Below the pieces are notes generated by a model. It was not told the origin of the DNA, made no database searches, and was given only the letters and a program-made list of their open reading frames with translations. From Mya arenaria (Eukaryota > Mollusca > Bivalvia > Myida > Myidae), in contig NC_069127.1 of assembly GCF_026914265.1 (NCBI RefSeq), positions 68,544,723 through 68,608,722 on the forward strand: 64,000 nucleotides of DNA, in the 5' to 3' direction. Shown here one piece after another: positions 1 to 10,720 of this stretch; position 1 is the stretch's first letter, and every line of letters begins with the position of its first letter. Both the position numbers and the translations under genes were made by a program.

Positions 1-18
1 AGATTTCATAAGCTTTAC

Positions 19-300
19 ACACATTTATTATGCTTAGTTAAAAAATCTAATGCTCTCGGACAGAATGTGGATATCCAGGTTTCGTCAAAGGAATTTGTTT
101 TATTTTCTATTGTAAATGTCTCAATGAATGTCTGTTGCATTTCGCATTTCGCACGCACGCACGCACGCACGCAAACACGCACACATTTATTATGCTTAGT
201 TCAAGAATCTAATGCTCTCGGACAGAATGTGGATATCCAGGTTTCGCCAAAGGAATTTGTTTTATTTTCTATTGTAAATGTCTCAATGAATGTCTGTTGC
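19..300. repeat. two-copy tandem duplication, about 161 bp period
   Basis: The segment with TTATTATGCTTAGTT, CTAATGCTCTCGGACAG and AATGTCTCAATGAATGTCTG occurs twice, the second copy about 161 bases after the first, separated by a CGCA microsatellite. The matching tract near 51.98 kb has one copy only, so this duplication arose after the A/D duplication or was lost in D. Confidence 0.75.
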
Positions 301-344
301 ATTTTGTTCTAGCCTGGTGTCTTCTTACTAAAGTAATATTTGCA

Positions 345-452
345 CATACACACGCACGCACGCACGCACGCACACACACTCACGCACACGCACGCACATG
401 CACACACGCACGCACACGCACACACACACACACACACGCACACACACACATT
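345..452. repeat. CA/CGCA microsatellite
   Basis: Imperfect run of CGCA and CA steps. A related run lies at 148-183 and another at about 52118-52198 in the duplicated flank of copy D. Confidence 0.85.
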
Positions 453-1179
453 ATCTCAGTCGAGGGGTGATTAAAAAAAAATACGTTAACTTTTCATGCT
501 ACTCCAAAACAGTTCATAAAATTTATTGCCTATGGTTACAAAACACATAATAAACTATCTTTAACAGATTTAATTAAATATGGTTGTTTATTACGGAATT
601 TATAGTAATTTAAAAACAGCCATGTTGGGATATCTGGGCTATCCGTAGCACGAGGTCGATGTTCACGACGCCGAGTTTTAACATTCTCGTCAGACCATGT
701 TCATGATGGTTATAATTTACATAAATTAACAACAGGGATACTTGGCAAGCATTGTTTTAAATCATTTATTCTTAAGCAGGAGCTATTGTATTTTTACATA
801 TAGTTACTTAACAAACTTTTCAAATAAGGTAGAGATATTCCTGACGGAATCGTCATTTGAACAGAAGTCATAAAAGTCTTTTTGTTTCCGTCTGTTTCAT
901 GTTTTTAAACAGATATGATTTGTGCAATGCATGCCAATTCTCCAAATAAGTTTTCTTGTACTTCATGTATTGTTTCAGTAAGTGAAATCGCATTTTTGTT
1001 CTAAATTCTATTAAAATAAATGAATCAATATCATAAAACTAAAACTCTTATCAAACACATGGGCTTTATACTTTATCGTATCTATAAACACAATGTACCA
1101 TGACGCCACTGTACGCTGACATCCTGTTTTTGAATCATTACATAATTGACAGCTTAAGGCTAAATCATGAACGATGCTT

Positions 1180-4100
1180 TTAAACTGTCGGGAACACAGG
1201 GCTTCTCGCGATCCTACAAACGTTTCCCTTGTTTCTAGCCATCCGGATGTACCCCTGTTCGCCCCAGCGAGGTCCCCACGAGTTCTTGACCAGCCAATAT
1301 TCCCCGGGGTACGAGCCATACCCCACAGCCAACACAGCATGACCGGCTCGTGCATTGATGCAACTTGAGTCGTCGAATATGCCTGTGATTTTAAAATAAA
1401 ACCCAATCGGTTGAAAATCATCGTCAACAGGATGAATAAACTTACATATACATTTATGTAGTAGCTTGAAAAAATACTATAGAAGACGGTATTGATGATA
1501 AATCTCACCATCAACACATTATTTGTGGTTATGAGCAAAATGAAAATAATCAAAGTACTGAAAGTACTTTTGGGAGGATTGGTTTAACAACATTGTACGT
1601 TTTGTACATTAGATGAACTCTTTATGCATTGTTTTACGTAAGCAGGATACAAATAAATCTTGAGATGAAAGACCCTGAATTGAAATGTAACCTATTCCAT
1701 TGGTATAAACCAAGTCACTGGCCGTGAAGGGAAACAGTAACAACATAATAATCACAATCATACCTCCCGCATAGCTCTTGAAATTTCTGTTGACCCTGAT
1801 GGACACTGCAATGGGCCCCTGTGACGCGACTGCATGCATAAGACTGGATTCTGACGAATGGACTCTCTTAACTCCGTTTATCTTCGCAGCCGCCATGTAC
1901 TTTGTGAATCGGCAAGGGAATACTCTAGACCGCTGTATTAAATTCATAAATGTATGCCGTTTATGTTTTAGTTGTAATCGATACTCTTTCGGTTTGGGCG
2001 ATAATGCCCAATAATTATTTACTCTGAAATTTACAGAGCCATTGCATTATACATTGGTAAAACAACACTAGCAAGTCAACCCTGAGGGATAGTAAGAAAT
2101 AAGATTTTCGCAGAATATTAATCATGAAATTGGGAGTCACTTACCGAGGCGTAGTAAGGATATGCCTTCTCTGACTCGATTCCTCCTGCGTCCCTGACAT
2201 ACAGCATGGCCCTGTCCTTGAACCCTCCACCACAACCTTTGTTGCCATAGGAACGGGAGCAGTCAACAAGTTGTTGTTCGCTGAGGGATATCAGTTTGCC
2301 TGTCTTTCGGAAATGTTGTCCTTCTATTGCTCCGGTCTATTTTAGAGTTAATGGAGGTAAACACGAGTTTCAGAAATAGGACACATTTTTACATCATCAC
2401 TAACATATGTATGGAACTTGATTTATATGTTATTTATTTACGGTTATGTTCAGAAGGAAGGCTAGCCTTTTCAAATCAGTGTTTTGAAAAAAATGGACAT
2501 AGCTATTGTACACTTACGGCACTGAATGCCCAGCAAGATCCGCATGCACCCTGTAAATGAAATTCGTGTAAATAGAAATATTTAAACGAAATAATACACC
2601 ATCGTGTATGTCTTTTCAATATCCGTTACTAAGAAATTTACAGCAAGAAAGTCTTTACAAGTTGTTTGATACAAAAGCTATATAGTATGCAGAACGCGAG
2701 AACCTGGTTTTTGACTGAAGTCACATATCCCTTTCGACGCCAATCTACATAACCCGGCGCCTTGAAAGTCTCTGGCGTCAGAAAAGTTGAAGCGTTGCCG
2801 TTGCTGACGTCATCAACAATCTGACTCGTGTATAATGACGCCCACTCTTTGAATGTCTGTAATTATCATTATGGCGATAGCATTTATAAATTATGACATT
2901 TGCACCACGAAACTTTAAGCAACTTATCAAACAGCTCTTTAAAATTGTCAATCAATGACATTCATATTATGTGTTCAAGAAAAAAAATATTCTAAGCACA
3001 GGAGGCTATTGTAATGCAATGAGAGGTGAGAGTATTCTCACGCGACCTAGAGCGAGAGGTTATACAGTTGAAGGACAATGTGACTAAAGTACACGATCTT
3101 ACTTAGGTAAGATTTGGTGACCACATCTTCAAGTGTTTGTTCTGAATGATCTGGAAGTTATGTACAACTGACAGTCTTTGTTCATTTGGAGTTAGTTCTT
3201 TTAAAAAAAAAAATGAAACAGAGTCGGCATCAACTACTCAATATTCTAAACAAATAATCGAATGACTGACAAAGGTCGTTTCAACGATTTATTTAAAAAA
3301 ACAAGAGCGACAATGTGATTCGACGCTACATCGCAGATATTTATATGTTTTATCTTACCTCCTTTAGAGTAATGTAGATGACAAGCGTTTAATATCAAAG
3401 CTCTGAAGCAATTTTCGAATCCAATTTAATTTTTTGCTAAATTTAACTTCATCGTAAATACAAATTCGAATCCAATCCTCTGAATGACTGACGGAAAGCG
3501 TCTCAGAAAATTATCTCATATGGGTGGATCTAATGCCAACCCCAAAAGGATATCATTTTACTTATATTTGTGAAAGGAAAAAGTTTGAGAACATGTATTG
3601 GTACTCTTAAATTAAATCTTCATACCCACTACCCATTTTTAAACTTTACCATATCTGAGTACTGGTTGACACCCATGTAGTACGACATCTTCCCCAACGC
3701 GTACTGTAAGTTATGAGCGTTGACGTATTCAACGTTGTCTGCGAATATCGCACGTCGCTGCGCCTCCTCGGGCGAGTTAGCGTACTGTTTGCCTGGATTC
3801 ACATAAGAAAGGTAAAATATATTGTAATTTAAATAGCATAAATCAAACAAAGATAATTAATTTAAAAGGTAATGCTAATGCTCTAGATGGTATGAATGTT
3901 AACACGTATATTCAAAGGTATAACTAAAAATTATTAATATATCAATATAAGAGTATTAGTTTTCAATAATCTGTTCGTTATTAAAAATTAGATTAAAATC
4001 ACTACTGGAAGACTATTTTGTAGGGTCAATGCAAAAAGGTGGCAAGTCTTTTTTACGCTTAAATGTCGTTGGTACCTTCTGGTGTTAACCCCATGCTTTC

Positions 4101-4339
4101 ATATGGATAGAAATGAAGTATTTCAACATTTTAACTTTTATTTGCCAATTGTTTGCAAAAAAGTAAACTTTTTACATGGAATACTTACCATAATCCTGTT
4201 TAAACTTCTCAAAATTGGCGTCCACGTTTATTTCTGAAGAAGTTTTATTAATCCCAATATCTGGTTCAGAAGCACCATTCAGTTCCACTAGGAACGTTAA
4301 CAGTACAACGACAAGGTTTAAAACTAGCATCATCTTCAT
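1180..4339 (-). CDS. cathepsin L-like cysteine protease, copy A (intact)
   Basis: Secreted or lysosomal papain-family (C1A) endopeptidase made as a proenzyme. Seven exons, read down the minus strand: 4189-4339, 3650-3792, 2704-2856, 2518-2550, 2145-2336, 1764-1932, 1180-1382. All have GT-AG borders and together give 347 aa with no stop, close to the usual cathepsin L length. Seen in the protein: a hydrophobic signal peptide (about residues 4-19); a full ERFNIN-type propeptide signature (E59, R63, F67, N70, V74, N78) and GxNxYxD (91-97); oxyanion Gln149; catalytic Cys155 in GSCWAFS; His295 in [11 protein letters not shown]; Asn314 in KNSWG. The start is the first ATG, directly before the signal peptide. 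Oddity: Arg337 where copies B and D have Gly (CGIA in most family members). Which cathepsin subtype it is cannot be settled from sequence alone. An insertion-rich LINE/transposon tract lies immediately upstream. Confidence 0.9.
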
Positions 4340-4413
4340 AACTCCTTTTAAAATGCTTTACAGACGAATATATCATTGAGAGGGTGTCAACAAGGAAGAT
4401 AAAATATGCAAAA

Positions 4414-4420
4414 TTTTATA
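4414..4420 (-). promoter_or_regulatory. possible TATA box of copy A
   Basis: TATAAAA on the minus strand, about 75 bases before the ATG at 4339. The spacing fits a short 5' UTR. Copy D has a similar TATAAAAATT word upstream of its start. No transcript evidence is available. Confidence 0.35.
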
Positions 4421-4914
4421 ATTGATCTACTAGTATATCAACTAACTGAATGCAATTATAATTTGGCCTCCAACCCTAAACTTTATCTTCCTGGTTTTGA
4501 AGGGCATTTTAAGCCTTTGCACTATTATTTTAATCGAGGCGGACGTTACTCCTTTTGTTCGTAATTGAGTAAAGTAATCGACTACAAGAACACCGGAAAA
4601 CGAGAAAGAAAGTTACCAGGATTCATCACCAGTTGATTCATTCGGAACTCCTCGGCCATTTGTATCGAAAAAAAATCGGATGTATATGGACGGTTAACAT
4701 ACTCTGAAATTGGTATGTTTAAGTCCGCTGCAAGTAGATCGCGTAGTAATTTAGTTTTGTAGTTAAACTTAATGAGTGAACGCTTGGTAGTCTTAATAAT
4801 GTTTGCAATAATACACTTCACTAGCAATCAATTTAAACTTAGATCAACAAATATGAACTCAACTACTACATTTATTATGATATAATTCAAAATTTTACGT
4901 ACTACTTTTACTGA

Positions 4915-7286
4915 CCCAGCAAACATGCCCATATCGGGCCGATGTCGGCTGAATATCGGCATATCGGCCAGTGTTTGCCGATATCGGCCCGATATGGGCA
5001 TATTGGCTGAAACATTGTATGTGTAATAATACTATATGATTTAATTTTGAATGTTTAAACAAAATAACATAAACAATAGCTTTTATTTTTTTATGGACAA
5101 AAAACTTTTTATAAATATGTCAATATCGGGCCGATATTGGCCCGATGTATACTCGGTATTGCTTCAAGGGAGAGCAATGCATATGTTGCAACTTTCACTA
5201 GCAGTTCATTCCCCTGGCGATTAATAAATATTTAAATTCATTATCATTAAATAATAAAAGCAATTTAAGTTTATATGGTTATTTTTAATTTATTCTGTAA
5301 TTAAAAGATTCAGTTCATGTTTATTGGATTTTTATCTAAGAAATTATTTAGTTTTATATTCACTGCGGTATTTGTGCCAATTCAAAAAGAAGATGAAAGT
5401 CAAATCATACTTTTGGTTATTTATCAATGGAAAGTACTGTTTGAATCGTTGTTGAGCGCATGAATATAAGGTTATAGTACTATTCTGTTAATCAATAGTT
5501 TTATTCTCGAAAGTAATATTAATACTTTTATTTTCAGTAAATATGTTGAAAAGGAATTCGTGTAATATATTTTCGTGACTAGTTCTCTTTGTAGTTTTAT
5601 GAGTTTGATTAAAATCTACATTTAGGTAGCATGTGCACACAAAAGCAAAATATATTACATTGATGATTTGGTTGGGTTTGAACGATAACTTTTCTGCTTC
5701 CATTGTAGACAAATTTAAAAAGAACATTTTGTTATCAATTATAAATCATAATTGACACATTTTAATTTACAGTATCGTATATTGTTGAAAGATCGAAGTT
5801 GCAGAGAGTGGACTACTGCAAATTGAGACTCTGAAATTGAGGAATAAAGGCGATCATAGGGGAGGTATGTCTTTACGTCCAAATGTAACCATTTATATTG
5901 AACTTGTTCATACTATGTTAGTTACAATCAGTCTGTCAGGATGGTGTGCATTTATATAAAAAAAAATTGTGAAGCAAACTAATTTATGATACATCTGTAA
6001 ATGAATTAAGATCGATAAAAAGCAGTTGATTTAGGCTATTTCACACTTAAGAAAAGGCAGGTTGACTATGCCAACCTTTTAATTTACCTAAAGGGGAGAA
6101 ATGATCAGGATAACCGACTTATGCATTTGTTACTGTAACAAAATGTGATGCATTTTCAGAGGAAGCGTGTTTTAATCAGATGAGGATGAATAATTGTCAA
6201 TGACAAACACCACCAAGGCATTTGAAGGTGACAGTGGCAATGGCAGGACTGTTCTGCAGGCATCACAACAGTCACTACAAGATCCCGCAACAGTTGCAGC
6301 ATCTCTACAGGTATATACCGTTCTTAAACTTTATTTACAAGCATAGTTCAAGTATATAATCCCCCCCCCCCAGAAATATGCAAAGGGATGTAGGCAGATT
6401 TTATACAAACCACAGAAAAAATAATTCACATTTAACAAAAACCCAATTAAAAATTAAGAATACCAAATTCCTTGTAAATGCATTTTCTAAATACCCATAT
6501 CCTGAAAAAGACTTATCTCCATCTATGTATTAAAAGTACATGCAATTATTCCAGAGGCTGTCGTGAAATTCCGTCGTTTCTCACAACAGAGGTACGAGCG
6601 ACATATGCCGCCTGGATGAGGACAGCAGCGGACAGATATGGTGGAAGGGAAATAAGGAGGGAAATGAGGCTGGCGCAAATATCTGAGTGCATCCTTGGAT
6701 CACCGGGATGGAAAAACAGAACAATATTATGTCAAAAACGCTTAATGATTAATGCAGGAGCTTTATAGTATTGTTCAATGAAATAACTCTTATTTCAAGT
6801 CTTATTTTGTTTGTTTATTTAAACAGTAACAGTCTGTGAGTATTATGGCATGTCTATGTATTATAACTTGTACATTTTGATAATACTGTTCAGGGGTATT
6901 ATCCACATTCTTTGATAATCCAATTGTTTAAATATTTAAAGCAATGATAATAATAATAAAAATTGTAAGATCAAATAGCTTATGTTCTTATGTAGGAATT
7001 TGTGAGTATATAATATGCCTGTAGGTTTACGGTAGATTTTCTCTGCATTAATTTGTTTTCTCTCTGAAGACAAACCAAGACAAAATCTTGTGTTTAACTG
7101 TCATGTTCTATTGTCATTGAGCATGACAATCCAGCTGTATGAGAATAGGGACGAAATAGGAAGGATATCGGCATCATGCTGGCTAAATGTCGGCTATTAA
7201 AAATATGCCGACATCGGCTCGATATGCAATCCGACATCGGCCCGATGTAAATGCCGACGTCGGGCCGATATAAAATGTTTGCTGGG
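4915..7286. mobile_element. nested inverted-repeat element with CCCAGCAAACAT ends
   Basis: Inserted in the right half of the MITE at 4639-7345. The left end reads CCCAGCAAACAT and the right end ATGTTTGCTGGG. Comparing the host MITE with its copy near 60.9 kb suggests only a 2-bp (GA) duplication at the insertion point. Both subterminal regions are dense in palindromic steps such as ATATCGGGCCGAT and GATATCGGC. The interior holds exon-like segments on the + strand (see 5773-6768) but no transposase that I recognise. Superfamily not assigned. Confidence 0.65.
5773..6768 (+). other. exon-like segments inside the nested element, function unknown
   Basis: Three segments have plausible splice borders: 5773-5864 (after TTTAATTTACAG, before GTATGT), 6160-6310 (after CATTTTCAG, before GTATAT, with an ATG at 6200) and one from 6555 (after ATTATTCCAG). 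The 6200 ATG opens 37 codons to the donor. From 6555 one frame runs about 70 codons, includes TYAAWMRTAADRYGG, and stops at 6766-6768. The frames do not join cleanly, and the first segment has stops in every frame. It may be a decayed cellular gene fragment carried by the transposon or a broken transposon gene; I do not recognise the family. Confidence 0.3.
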
Positions 7287-7365
7287 GATATACCAGCATA
7301 CATCCGAGGTTGTTTTCGATAAAAATGGCTGAGGAGTTCCGAATGCAGTTGATGTTGACGGCAAA

Positions 7366-9170
7366 GCTCCAAGTGCGAATAATGTATACACTAATATGAA
7401 ATATATAGTTACGTTCGCATTTCTCAAGGTTCAGTGTTTAATTACCAAACGTCAAAATAATTCAAAATGTCCTAAAGTAAATCTTATTTTCAAAAATAAT
7501 AACTTTAATTGTTTTACTCTAAAATTGGGATCTGAAGAATTTGATTTTGCTGTTAATGATTTGCAAGCCTTTATTAGATAAGAGAAAATGATTGGCACAA
7601 CCCGTAATTCTGGAGGGATAATTATGTCAAAGATAACTTGGGACAAGATAATTATGTTTGTGGCATATTATGATACACATATTTCGATTTAAAATTGATG
7701 GTAGATTTTTCAATTTAAAAAAAACGATTTATTTGTTTGTCCAAGATATATTATTCCAAGTACGTCAAGTAGGACGTCGCTTGTTGATACTAACACGTAC
7801 TACAATGTTATAATACAAACTATAATACATATTCAGGATGAATATGGTGAAGAAAAGTTCTTATCAATGCTACCTCGTGATCAAAACTCTAGAATAGGAT
7901 TGTTACCAGACTTTGTTCTGGAAGCTTCTGAATCGTTATTTCTTTTGAATACAATACCAGATAATAAATATATTGATACGATTTTACCAAGAGTATCCTT
8001 TGATAAAAGAACTAACCATAATAATTCATTACTGTTAGATTTACTAAAACAGGCAGGGCAACGCTTTGCTAATGGACTATGGAGATATTGTTCAATGAGT
8101 TAGAAGTATCTTTTCATGTTGATGTTATAAAAGGTATATATATAAACCTAGACCGAAGTTCTTGGCCCGAACATTTTAAAAGAGATTTTTTATATTATGG
8201 AAATAAGACATTTTTACCTCATTTTCACGTCTTTGTTGTTCAAAAACTTAACAAAAAAATAGGCGATTTTCCTGAAATATCGAGTACTGGCTGTTTAGTG
8301 CTTATTCAAAAGAATGGTAGACTTTGAGATGTTAAGATTTTTTAGAGGAATTACACAATTTAGTGTATTAGGAGGTAATTTACTAGATGTGGCATAGTGG
8401 TCTGAAGAACAATACATCACAATCCGGGTTCCATTCTTAAATGACAAGATACAAGAATCTTTATTTAAAGTCGGGTATGTGTTACCAAGAAACATTAGCT
8501 CAATGAGCTATTTCCGACAAAAATGAACTTTTGACAATATTTTCATTTTACATTGTTTAATAAATCATCCTCTTTAATGCAGTTGAACAATTGTTTTGTC
8601 TTTATATTGATTATTTTAAAGCAACTGATGTTCTTAATAAACGTAGCATTTGGCATAAATTATATAAGTTAGGTGTTTGAGGGAAACTGTAAAGATTCGC
8701 TTTTTGGAGAACTGATGAAATGCTTTAAAGCTTTTTTGTTGTTCGTTAAACCCTTAATTTTTATGTATCTAAATGATTTGGAAGATGAGGTATTCTTTAA
8801 TGGAGCCAAATGAATAACTGTTTGGGCAATTTTGATATTGTAATACAATGTACTTGCCAAGCCGAATGAGGAAATGTTTTTTAACATTTTACTCAATCAA
8901 TGCGTCGTTTTATAGAGTGCTTGCAATTTTTGAAGATTGTTAACAATAAGAAGTATGAAAGAACATTAATTTAATAACACCAGCTCTCCGAGACAGGGAG
9001 GTGAACAGATATTCCAGCAGAAGAACGCATGTGCAATGAATGCAATAAGTTAGTAGATGAGTATCACATAATATTTAAATGTCGTTTGTGTAAAAACATA
9101 CGATGTAAATACACCTTAAAATACTTAAGAGATCAAGAATGTTTAAAGCTGGTTCTATGTTTAAGTCTGA
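7366..9170 (+). mobile_element. decayed non-LTR retrotransposon (LINE) remnant
   Basis: Pieces of one LINE reading + strand, interrupted by stops and frameshifts. An endonuclease-like part (about 7590-8080) has NSGGIIMSK, then PRDQNSRIGLLPDFV in the position of the family's GDFN-R block, then NNSLLLDLLKQAGQRFANG. A reverse-transcriptase-like part (about 8540-8900) has NKRSIWHKLYKLGV. A C-terminal zinc-knuckle piece (about 9020-9170) has MCNECNKLVDEYH. The same remnant, up to about 8840, recurs at 56285-57497 upstream of copy D. The C-terminal knuckle resembles that of the minus-strand LINE at 57.5-59.5 kb. Clade not assigned. Confidence 0.7.
8444..8520. mobile_element. 77-bp short insertion with 5-bp target duplication
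   Basis: Absent from the matching LINE remnant near copy D (about 57.16 kb). Flanked by AAATG on both sides (8439-8443 and 8521-8525). Contains the palindrome TAGCTCAATGAGCTA-like core and the words ATACAAG and GGGTATGTGTTACC. A related copy lies inverted at 44017-44100. Probably a very short SINE-like or MITE-like unit. Confidence 0.65.
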
Positions 9171-9977
9171 AAATCCATCCTAGGCCCGATACTCTTTCTA
9201 ATATATTTAAAAAACAAAGTCACCCACATCCGTTTCCATGTCATACTCATTGCTGATGACACTAGCATGTATGTAATTGTTAATGATTCCGTTGATTGTG
9301 CAGAATCTAAAACCTTGATCTCCACGCCGTCCATGACTAGTCCAAGGCAAGGTTTGTCACCATTAACCGTACTTTAACGGAAACACTAACTTTCTCGAGG
9401 AAAATAAACAAATTAAACCATCCTGAGTTATTCTTCGATCATATCCAATTGCATCCTGTTAAAGAACACAGGACTAACCCTTTCAGAGGACTGTAAGTGG
9501 TAATCACATTTGACATCATTAGTCAACAAAGCTTGACACTTAAATTCCTTCTTAATAGACACATTTGTCCCTTGCTCAAGTACGGTGACGTGATCTGGGA
9601 CAATGCGTCAAAGCAGCTCAAAGCTGAAATTGAGGTGGTACAAATTGAAAAATCATTACTTGTGCTTCAAAATACTGTAATATAACAAAACATCACAATG
9701 AAGTCAACGTTGAACTTCTGAAAAACAGACGTCGGTAACGTACTGTTTTGTAAAAATTGAAACATAATCTGACACAAACATACATCTTGCCTGACAACCC
9801 CCATAACAGATACACTTTCAGAAACAACAATTACATCCATCGCTTGCAAATCACAACTCTACCAAACATATTTACTTTCTTCTGCCTTTCGTGAATGGAA
9901 TCTACCATCTCCAAGTGTCACTCCCCAGCCGACAATGTCAGCTTCATTTCAGCTTTAAATTCTGTTCCATGCCTTAA

Positions 9978-10465
9978 AGGGGCTGTCTCACAGATGATAA
10001 AATAGCGAAAAATAAAATTGTCGAAAATGACATAAACTTGGCAGCGATGTTTACAATGCATTGAAACTTACTAACTGAAGTACCACATAGTTTACAATTT
10101 ATTTAAGATTAGCAGTTATTTCGTATTTTTCCATTAAAAAAGATTACTGGGTATGTCTACCAGGTATAATTCATTCCTTATGCGTGATTGGCTAGTCGGT
10201 GTTATCACGTGGTATTACTGAGGTAGGTGTATAGCTTTATTATGTCACCCGCTTCGAATAAGCATTAATAGCTCAGTGAGTAAGACAATGCAGTTCAATT
10301 TTGGCGACGCGGGTTCGAACCCGGTCTCCGACACAATTTTTATTTTACATTTTGGTACTTTTTTACAATTATGATATCAAAGCGTAATACATTTTATTAG
10401 ATAATTGTCCTGAGATTCGTTACAGAAAAAAAACTTTTTTGGTGCCAATCTGTGACACAGTCCTT
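9978..10465. mobile_element. TTAA-flanked MITE containing a tRNA-like segment
   Basis: Ends are inverted repeats (AGGGGCTGTCTCACAGAT on the left; AAGGACTGTGTCACAGAT as the complement of the right). TTAA sits directly outside both (9974-9977 and 10466-10469), as in piggyBac- or Kolobok-type elements. It lies inside a LINE remnant. It has no coding capacity, and a tRNA-like segment lies toward its right end. Confidence 0.75.
10262..10334 (+). other. tRNA-like segment with Pol III boxes
   Basis: TAGCTCAGTGAGTAAG matches a tRNA box A and GGGTTCGAACCC a box B, at normal spacing, and a T5 run follows at once (10337-10341) as a Pol III terminator would. The acceptor and D stems do not pair properly, so it is a tRNA-derived SINE head or pseudogene rather than a working tRNA. 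Confidence 0.6.
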
Positions 10466-10720
10466 TTAAATATAGCCTGCTTTTCAATATTGGTCTGAGA
10501 AAAACAAACAATCCTTCACGCCAGGCTTCGTCTTTCCAGTAGGTCACTTAACTAATTCGAGTCACCTATCTTTACATACCCATCAATTATCAACTACATA
10601 ACTTGTCACATCTTTCCGTCTTTATACATTTTTAGTACTTGAATTCGTAACATTGTATGTTTCCTTAATTCACAAATAACTGTTTATGTTCTACTCACAT
10701 ATTTTCATTGTTTGGTTCTT

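Larger units (their letters stand above)
1..1179. other. 3' flank of protease copy A, no gene seen
   Basis: No coding region is recognisable. The tract is closely matched, with small indels, by about 51.97-52.99 kb (for example the block around the word CTAATGCTCTCGGA and the block just before each last exon), so it is part of the A/D segmental duplication. The last 130 bases, with the words CAAACACATGGGC and CATGACGCCA, are also shared with copy B near 33.28-33.40 kb and are probably conserved 3' UTR of the protease transcripts. Confidence 0.6.
4639..7345. mobile_element. TIR DNA transposon copy 1, 9-bp target duplication (MULE-like)
   Basis: Begins CATTCGGAACTCCTCGGCC and ends with the inverted counterpart; the inverted repeats match over about 45 bases. 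It is flanked by CAGTTGATT (4630-4638) and CAGTTGATG (7346-7354), a 9-bp target duplication with one mismatch. Copy D lacks the insertion at the matching place (about 56285), so it entered after the A/D duplication. Without its nested insert it would be about 340 bp and matches the element at 60036-60948, so it is a non-autonomous MITE. Long inverted repeats with 9-bp duplications fit Mutator-like or Merlin elements; no transposase is seen. Confidence 0.8.
9160..10720 (+). mobile_element. second LINE remnant (RT C-terminal region), split by a MITE
   Basis: Highly decayed reverse transcriptase. The ADDTSMYV word near 9254-9280 stands where the family has its YADD-type site. It is followed by an LLKYGDVIWDN-like block (about 9570-9605), a YTFRNNN-like block (about 9795-9830), then, after the MITE at 9978-10465, an ILHARLR-like block (about 10510-10540). 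The order is that of a CR1/Jockey-type C-terminus. Many stops; not functional. Confidence 0.55.

Noticed and set aside
1011-1553. 180-codon minus-strand ORF over the copy A last exon
   Set aside because: It is a shadow frame; the protease frame with [10 protein letters not shown] and NSWG is the real one.
10262-10334. Functional tRNA gene
   Set aside because: Box A and B are good, but the acceptor and D stems do not pair.
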